NCBI GenBank assembly: GCA_905193995.1
Contig: CAJJQT010000092.1
Coordinates: 1 to 7,436, forward strand
Direction: 5' to 3'
DNA length: 7,436 nt
Source of the DNA: an uncultured Porphyromonadaceae bacterium
Lineage (GTDB): Bacteria; Bacteroidota; Bacteroidia; Bacteroidales; Muribaculaceae
The notes beneath the pieces are model-generated. The model did not search any database. It saw only the letters and a program-made list of their open reading frames with translations, and was not told the DNA's origin. Position 1 is the stretch's first letter. Every line of letters begins with the position of its first letter. This document shows, one piece after another, positions 1 through 3,346 of the stretch. Made by a program: the position numbers and the translations under genes.

Positions 1-138
1 GAACGCTCCGCCCATCGACATGAAACGGGCTGTGCCGCGCTGATCGGTCTGCGACAGAGTATATGCGTCGACGGCGCTCTGGGCTGCAAGACCCAGCGGC
101 AGCGCCGCCACGGCTATGGCTATTGCTGTTCTTTTCAT
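1..138 (-). CDS. FadL/OmpP1/TodX-type outer membrane transport protein, N-terminal fragment
   Basis: Only the first 46 codons are inside the window; the gene continues past its left edge. The start is the ATG read from 138 to 136. The product begins with a Sec signal peptide (MKRTAIAIAVAALPLGLAAQ), with likely cleavage near the Ala-Ala-Gln. It is followed by AYTLSQTDQRGTARFMSMGGAF. The pattern 'SQTD-RGTARFMSMGGAF' is typical of the mature N-terminus of Bacteroidota proteins annotated as OmpP1/FadL/TodX-like or hemin-receptor-like beta-barrels, which carry hydrophobic compounds across the outer membrane. That assignment rests on recognition of this short motif; the barrel is not visible. The gene lies 62 bases downstream of the W/Y-rich secreted protein on the same strand, with no clear TAnnTTTG in the gap, so co-transcription is possible. 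Confidence 0.72.
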   Translation of the reverse strand, partial: MKRTAIAIAVAALPLGLAAQSAVDAYTLSQTDQRGTARFMSMGGAF

Positions 139-200
139 TGTGTCCTAATGTTATGCGCGTAAGAAAATAAAATCGGATGTCAGAATATCACCGGCGCTGA

Positions 201-1325
201 TTACCGGCGGCCGCGACCGCCTCCACCGCCGCCGGAGTGCGAACCGCCCCCGGTTCCGTGGGTCGAGCGCGATCCGCCACCCGTGCCGTAGGTCGAGCGG
301 CCGCGGTTGCTCGAACCGGAGTTATAGTTATTATTGTTGTACGAAGGCGTCTGGCGGCGTGTATTGTTGTTCTGCACGCCCGTACCGTTGTTCGAGCCGT
401 TGTTGCGGCCGCGGTTGAAACTGCCGCTGCCGTAGTTCGAGCCGGAGTTACCGCCTACCGATGGGGCGGTATATGAGCCCGTACCCGGGCGGTTCGTAGG
501 CGATGTCGTTCCGACATGGCGTCGGCGGTCCGAGTAGCCGGGGCGTCCTGTTATACCGGTGGCGCCGGCGCTGATGGCACCCGGACGACGCCCGACAGTC
601 GACGACGAGCCGGCCGGAGCGTGCGGCCGCGAAGATCCCGCGCTCGATGCCCAGTGGTTAGATCCGGGACGCCATGACGGACCCGGGCCCCATCCCGGAC
701 CGGGATGCCAGCCCCACGACGGCCCCCACGACGGGCCCCAGCCCCACGACGGGCCCCAGCCCCAGCTCCAGCTGTACCAGGGATCGTAGTAGCTCCACGA
801 ATACGAGGGCCAATACCAGGGCGACACATACCAGGGTGAGTACCATGAGCTGTATGCGGGCCATGTCGGCCACGTATTCACGACGTAAACGTTGATGTCG
901 GATGCCGGTTCGGTGGCGTAATAGTAGTTGATCAGATCGCTGTCGCCAGATCCGTTGACAATGTCCGGATTATAATAGCGCTCCAGTCGGCGCGTATAGG
1001 CAAATGTGTCGGCATCCTGGCCGACAGTGTCGGCCGACGCCGTATCGGTCGATACCAGGAACTGGCCTCGGCGGTTGTATTCGTCGACGTCGACTTTGAG
1101 GCCGCTGCCAGCCGGAGCGGCGTATGTGTCGGCTCCGGGATAATTCACGACGGTATTGGGGACATAATTCGACTGTACGGCCGGCTTTTTTGGCTGTTTG
1201 GGCTCCGACGCCGGATTGTAGTAGATATCATCGTCATCATCCCAGCCGGAGGCAGCCGGGGCGGCCGATACAGCCAAGGTGGCTGCGACGAGCATCGACA
1301 TCAGGGAGAGGCGCTTTATATTCAT
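201..1325 (-). CDS. Secreted W/Y/G/P-rich low-complexity protein of unknown function
   Basis: The chosen start is the ATG read from 1325, because it directly precedes a good signal peptide (MNIKRLSLMSMLVAATLAVS, then AAPAASG). An ATG 30 bases further upstream would add ten poorly fitting residues. The 374-residue product has four visible parts. Just after the signal peptide is an acidic run followed by IYYNPAS. Residues about 75-140 form a moderately ordered region with YNRRGQFLVSTDT and YTRRLERYYNPDIV. Residues about 145-220 are extremely rich in Trp, Tyr, Pro and Gly, built on WGWGPS-like units. The tail to the end is Ser/Gly/Asn/Arg-rich and closes with GGGGGGRGRR. I recognise the 'DDDIYYNP ... 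YNxRGQ ... YYNP' layout from uncharacterised secreted Bacteroidales proteins but know no function. It is probably exported to the periplasm or surface; no lipobox Cys is seen. A -7 promoter element lies about 60 bases upstream. Confidence 0.85.
   Translation of the reverse strand: MNIKRLSLMSMLVAATLAVSAAPAASGWDDDDDIYYNPASEPKQPKKPAVQSNYVPNTVVNYPGADTYAAPAGSGLKVDVDEYNRRGQFLVSTDTASADTVGQDADTFAYTRRLERYYNPDIVNGSGDSDLINYYYATEPASDINVYVVNTWPTWPAYSSWYSPWYVSPWYWPSYSWSYYDPWYSWSWGWGPSWGWGPSWGPSWGWHPGPGWGPGPSWRPGSNHWASSAGSSRPHAPAGSSSTVGRRPGAISAGATGITGRPGYSDRRRHVGTTSPTNRPGTGSYTAPSVGGNSGSNYGSGSFNRGRNNGSNNGTGVQNNNTRRQTPSYNNNNYNSGSSNRGRSTYGTGGGSRSTHGTGGGSHSGGGGGGRGRR
703..768. repeat. Degenerate 18-bp tandem repeat inside the W/Y/G-rich gene
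   Basis: The unit GGGCCCCAGCCCCACGAC (plus strand) occurs exactly at 733-750. It occurs with 15/18 matches at 703-720 and in degenerate form at 751-768, with a 12-base partial unit (GGCCCCCACGAC) at 721-732. On the minus strand the unit encodes WGWGPS-like hexapeptides in the Trp/Gly-rich segment. Unit lengths are multiples of three, so gain or loss would keep the frame and vary protein length. This could give length variation between strains. Confidence 0.75.
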
Positions 1326-1386
1326 TTCTGCAAAATTTAAAGTTTTTCTATACATTAGACTTGCCGGTTGCCGGCAGGTTTAACTG

Positions 1387-1394
1387 CAAAGTTA
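1387..1394 (-). promoter_or_regulatory. Bacteroidota -7 promoter element (TAACTTTG) for the secreted W/Y-rich gene
   Basis: The minus strand reads TAACTTTG, an exact match to the TAnnTTTG element used by the primary sigma factor of Bacteroidota. Transcription would start near 1380, giving a 5' leader of roughly 55 bases. No good TTTG -33 element is seen at the usual distance. The element lies between the upstream gene's terminator and this gene, so the gene probably has its own promoter. Confidence 0.65.
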
Positions 1395-1480
1395 GCGTTT
1401 TTTTCGCCACAATTCATAACTTTTACGCATATTTGATAAATATATAACAACTTTCCCGCCAAAAACAGTTCTTGTCCCGC

Positions 1481-1539
1481 AAAAAAATCAAAGCGGAAGA
1501 CCGGCGCTGACGGTCAATGACGCCGGCGCCGGTCTTCCG
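1481..1539 (-). terminator. Intrinsic terminator of the HdeD/DUF308 gene
   Basis: A perfect 14-bp inverted repeat (CGGAAGACCGGCGC at 1494-1507 against GCGCCGGTCTTCCG at 1526-1539) closes an 18-base loop. On the minus strand it is followed by CTTTGATTTTTTT (A-run at 1481-1487 on the plus strand). It sits 22 bases beyond the stop codon of the minus-strand membrane protein gene, so orientation and position agree. It separates that gene from the next promoter at 1387-1394. Confidence 0.88.
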
Positions 1540-1561
1540 TGTGGAGTGTTTACTGAATCCG

Positions 1562-2110
1562 TTATTTGGTCGGTTTCAGATCATATGAGGCGATCGAGAG
1601 AGTGAAGCCCCAGTAGATGAAGGCGATCGAGGTCAGGAACGATACCATCAGCATGTCCGATACCCAGCCTGCCTCCAGGAAGAAGAAGCCGATAAGGCAC
1701 ATAAGGATGCCGTTGATGATTCCCAGCCACCAGTAGCGGTTGTGCGTGCGGTAGCAGGCCTGCACGAGGGCTTCTATGCCCCAGAAGATGAACACGAAGG
1801 CTATGAAGTACGGGAACACTGCCTCGCTCAGGATGATTGAGCGTACAAGCATGAAACCGATGAACATATCGATCATGCCGCCGGCAAGCCACCAGCCCCA
1901 CCCTTTCGAACGGTCAGGACCCGAAGCGACGCAAAGCTGTACGATACCGGTAAGGATTAGCAACCAGCCGAAGATCTGTGATGCGATAGCATAGCCGGCT
2001 TCCGGCCAGAACCAATAAGCGAATCCTGATAATACCATCAGGATACCAACGACCAGGACTACCCACCATGCGCGGGTCTGTCCTAAGTAGCTAATGTTTA
2101 AAGCTTTCAT
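1562..2110 (-). CDS. HdeD/DUF308 family six-helix membrane protein
   Basis: The 182-residue product is almost entirely hydrophobic. Six membrane segments can be placed at about residues 15-34, 39-62, 71-92, 97-118, 126-147 and 152-174. The paired-helix layout, the length near 180-190 residues and stretches such as WFWPEAGYAIAS followed by GWLLILTGIVQL fit the HdeD/DUF308 family. Escherichia coli HdeD is an inner-membrane protein linked to acid resistance; the role in Bacteroidota is not established, so this is a family call only. The start ATG at 2110 begins a short amphipathic lead-in to helix 1. The gene ends in TAA and is followed by a strong terminator, so it appears monocistronic. No TAnnTTTG promoter was found in the 140 bases upstream. 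It is divergent from the DUF3791 cassette. Confidence 0.85.
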   Translation of the reverse strand: MKALNISYLGQTRAWWVVLVVGILMVLSGFAYWFWPEAGYAIASQIFGWLLILTGIVQLCVASGPDRSKGWGWWLAGGMIDMFIGFMLVRSIILSEAVFPYFIAFVFIFWGIEALVQACYRTHNRYWWLGIINGILMCLIGFFFLEAGWVSDMLMVSFLTSIAFIYWGFTLSIASYDLKPTK

Positions 2111-2250
2111 AATGTATAAATTTTGAGTTTCGTTAAATGTTTCAGGATTTTTAGTTAATTTTAGTATTATAACAACACCCCGTTCGGTTTGGTTTGCTGC
2201 TTCCGATTATTTTTTTGTCGCTTACTGATATGGCTCACTTTTTATCTCAC

Positions 2251-2312
2251 CCACATAAATTATATGGCGCCCGCGCACATGTTTTAGCATTTTTTTGTTT
2301 AACTTTGCATCG
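2251..2312 (+). repeat. Promoter-region direct repeat, copy A
   Basis: This 62-base stretch matches 3251-3325. The core 2258-2312 and 3271-3325 agree at 53 of 55 positions; the differences are G/C at 2273 and G/A at 2281. Copy B is longer by 13 bases: about four extra bases (CATA) and a second AATTATATG unit. The repeat contains a GGCGCC core, an AT-rich block, a T7 run and the TAACTTTG promoter element. Sequence after the repeats does not match, so the similarity ends just beyond the promoter. Confidence 0.92.
2300..2307 (+). promoter_or_regulatory. Bacteroidota -7 promoter element (TAACTTTG) for the DUF3791/DUF3990 cassette
   Basis: An exact TAnnTTTG match lies 34 bases before the ATG of the first DUF3791 gene. 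Transcription would begin near 2314, leaving a leader of about 28 bases. No convincing TTTG -33 element is seen. The element is inside direct-repeat copy A, so it is practically identical to the promoter of the 995-residue protein gene, and the two units may be co-regulated. Confidence 0.72.
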
Positions 2313-2341
2313 GACGGTACGTCAGGCAATACACAAAAGAT

Positions 2342-2557
2342 ATGGACACGAAAACCCTTGAATTTGTAACTTACTGCATCAGCAAACTTGCTCAGTCGCT
2401 GAAGCTTCCGCAACGCGAAGTATACCGGCGGCTCATTCGCTCCGGAATACTTTACGGTTATATAGTGCCCTCGTACGATGTCCTTCACACATTCGGATCG
2501 CACTACCTGATGGAAGACCTCACAGGTTACATGCGCGAGAAAGGAGTCCTACAGTGA
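2342..2557 (+). CDS. DUF3791 domain-containing small protein
   Basis: The 71-residue product matches the whole length of the DUF3791 family pattern as I know it: an N-terminal helix EFVTYCISKLAQSLKLP, then the REVYRRLIRSGILYGYIVPSYDVLHT core, then a C-terminal YLMEDLTGYMREKG. Function is unknown. DUF3791 genes commonly stand next to DUF3990 genes, as here, so a partner, adaptor or antidote role for the DUF3990 protein is an inference. The start ATG is the first in frame after the promoter element. The stop TGA (2555-2557) overlaps a GTG (2554-2556) that probably was the start of the DUF3990 gene, so the two were likely translationally coupled. Confidence 0.87.
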   Translation: MDTKTLEFVTYCISKLAQSLKLPQREVYRRLIRSGILYGYIVPSYDVLHTFGSHYLMEDLTGYMREKGVLQ

Positions 2558-3007
2558 TAAAACCATTCCTCAAACGTAGCTGTACCGCGCCCCGACACGG
2601 TACATTCACGTGACAATCTCGATTTCGGGAAAGGCTTCTACCTTACGCCCCTGCACGAGCAGGCCGTAAGTTATGCCAGGCGCTTCAGACGCCGCAATCA
2701 GGATGCATGGCTCAATTCATATGAATTTGATTACAATCCCTCTCACTGGAAAATTCGCAGGTTCGATTCGTACGATGGCGACTGGCTCGAATTTATTTCC
2801 AATTGCAGGGCTGGCAATGACGGTACCGATTACGACATGGTTATCGGTGGCGTTGCCGACGATAAAGTGATCCGTACACTTGACCGCTATTTCGAAGGCG
2901 AAATCACAGCTGAGCATGCCCTCGGCATATTGATATACGAAAAGCCAAATATACAGTATTGCATCCGCAGCCAGGCCATGCTGGATGAATGTCTGAAACA
3001 GATATGA
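2554..3007 (+). pseudogene. DUF3990 (ADP-ribosyltransferase-like) gene with disrupted 5' reading frame
   Basis: From 2564 to the TGA at 3005-3007 a single open frame encodes about 147 residues with clear DUF3990 features. These are HSSNVAVPRPDT at the front, RDNLDFGKGFYLT at 2609-2647, EQAVSYARRF, then DYDMVIGGVADDKV and a late ILIYEKPNIQYCI segment. This frame has no ATG, GTG or TTG between the preceding TAA (2558-2560) and the conserved region. The natural coupled start, GTG at 2554, is in another frame and reaches TGA at 2611 after 19 codons. Family members usually begin with about three residues and then Tyr-His-[Gly/Ser]-Ser. Loss of two bases (for example the TA of a TAC Tyr codon) between 2562 and 2564 would explain it. 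I recall Pfam placing DUF3990 among ADP-ribosyltransferase-like folds, which suggests an NAD-using effector. The rest is intact, so the break is recent, a base-calling error, or bypassed by recoding. Confidence 0.8.
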
Positions 3008-3228
3008 CTCAGGAAAGCAGAACAGTCCTCCGAGGCGACAAATGTGCCGATATCATCCGCTGTATCAGTGAAATGTATGAAGTAAGTCTTGTCCAGGCCA
3101 CCGACATTTTCTATAACTCGGAGACATCCGAGCTTATTGAGGAAGGAATAGGCGATCTTCACTGCCGTAGCGCCAGATATCTGGCACAGTGCGTATGGGA
3201 TGAATACATCGAAGATAAGGAAAAATGA
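3004..3228 (+). CDS. DUF3791-like small protein, third gene of the cassette
   Basis: The preferred start is the ATG at 3004, whose ATGA overlaps the TGA stop of the DUF3990 frame; this gives 74 residues. An in-frame ATG at 2989 would add five residues (MSETD) and is possible. The product is a small, mostly helical acidic protein: DIIRCISEMYEVSLVQATDI, then FYNSETSELIEEGIGDLHCR and YLAQCVWDEYIED. This 'YNSxTxxLIEDxxxDLHxxSxxYL' layout fits the second type of DUF3791-like protein found next to DUF3990 genes. The function is unknown; as the last gene of the trio it may bind or regulate the DUF3990 protein (inference). No convincing intrinsic terminator follows, and the next promoter copy begins within 25 bases, so read-through into the 995-residue gene is possible. 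Confidence 0.75.
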   Translation: MTQESRTVLRGDKCADIIRCISEMYEVSLVQATDIFYNSETSELIEEGIGDLHCRSARYLAQCVWDEYIEDKEK

Positions 3229-3255
3229 CATTTAGGCAAATATGCCCTGGCCACA

Positions 3256-3270
3256 CATATAAATTATATG
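3256..3270. promoter_or_regulatory. AT-rich palindrome, possible operator
   Basis: CATATAA-A-TTATATG is a perfect 7-bp inverted repeat around one base. It lies 42 bases before the -7 element of the 995-residue protein gene. Copy A keeps only a damaged version. It could bind a dimeric regulator or simply be AT-rich upstream DNA; nothing else supports an operator. Confidence 0.3.
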
Positions 3271-3312
3271 AATTATATGGCGCCCCCGCACATATTTTAG
3301 CATTTTTTTGTT

Positions 3313-3320
3313 TAACTTTG
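3313..3320 (+). promoter_or_regulatory. Bacteroidota -7 promoter element (TAACTTTG) for the receiver-ATP-grasp operon
   Basis: An exact TAnnTTTG match lies 26 bases before the ATG at 3347, inside direct-repeat copy B. Transcription would begin near 3327 and give a leader of about 20 bases. It should drive both the 995-residue protein and the coiled-coil protein that follows. Confidence 0.72.
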
Positions 3321-3346
3321 CATCGACAAGTCTATAGATCCGAGAC

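Larger units (their letters stand above)
3251..3325 (+). repeat. Promoter-region direct repeat, copy B
   Basis: This is the second copy of the 2251-2312 sequence, now in front of the 995-residue protein gene. It carries an extra tandem AATTATATG (3262-3270 and 3271-3279). The two copies lie 1,013 bases apart (core to core) in the same orientation and bracket the three-gene cassette. Recombination between them would remove the cassette and leave one intact promoter. Confidence 0.92.

Noticed and set aside
237..895. Plus-strand ORFs opposite the W/Y/G-rich gene
   Set aside because: Low-complexity Arg/Ala/Pro/Thr translations of repeated GC-rich DNA; no start signal or homology pattern.
2166..2171. 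TATAAT on the minus strand, 55 bases before the HdeD/DUF308 start
   Set aside because: It matches the sigma-70 -10 hexamer of other bacteria, not the Bacteroidota -7 element, and has no matching partner element; the region is AT-rich.
2222..2503. Minus-strand ORF of 93 codons, sharing the stretch KLNKKMLK with another minus-strand ORF at 3232-3423
   Set aside because: Both are antisense to real promoters and genes; the shared stretch is just the promoter direct repeat translated backwards.
2673..2917. Short ORFs on both strands (2673-2870 plus, 2717-2917 minus)
   Set aside because: Both overlap the DUF3990 body, which is in a different frame and has family motifs.
3235..3246. Small GGCA-AATA-TGCC hairpin after the third cassette gene
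   Set aside because: Four-base-pair stem without a T-run; too weak to call a terminator.
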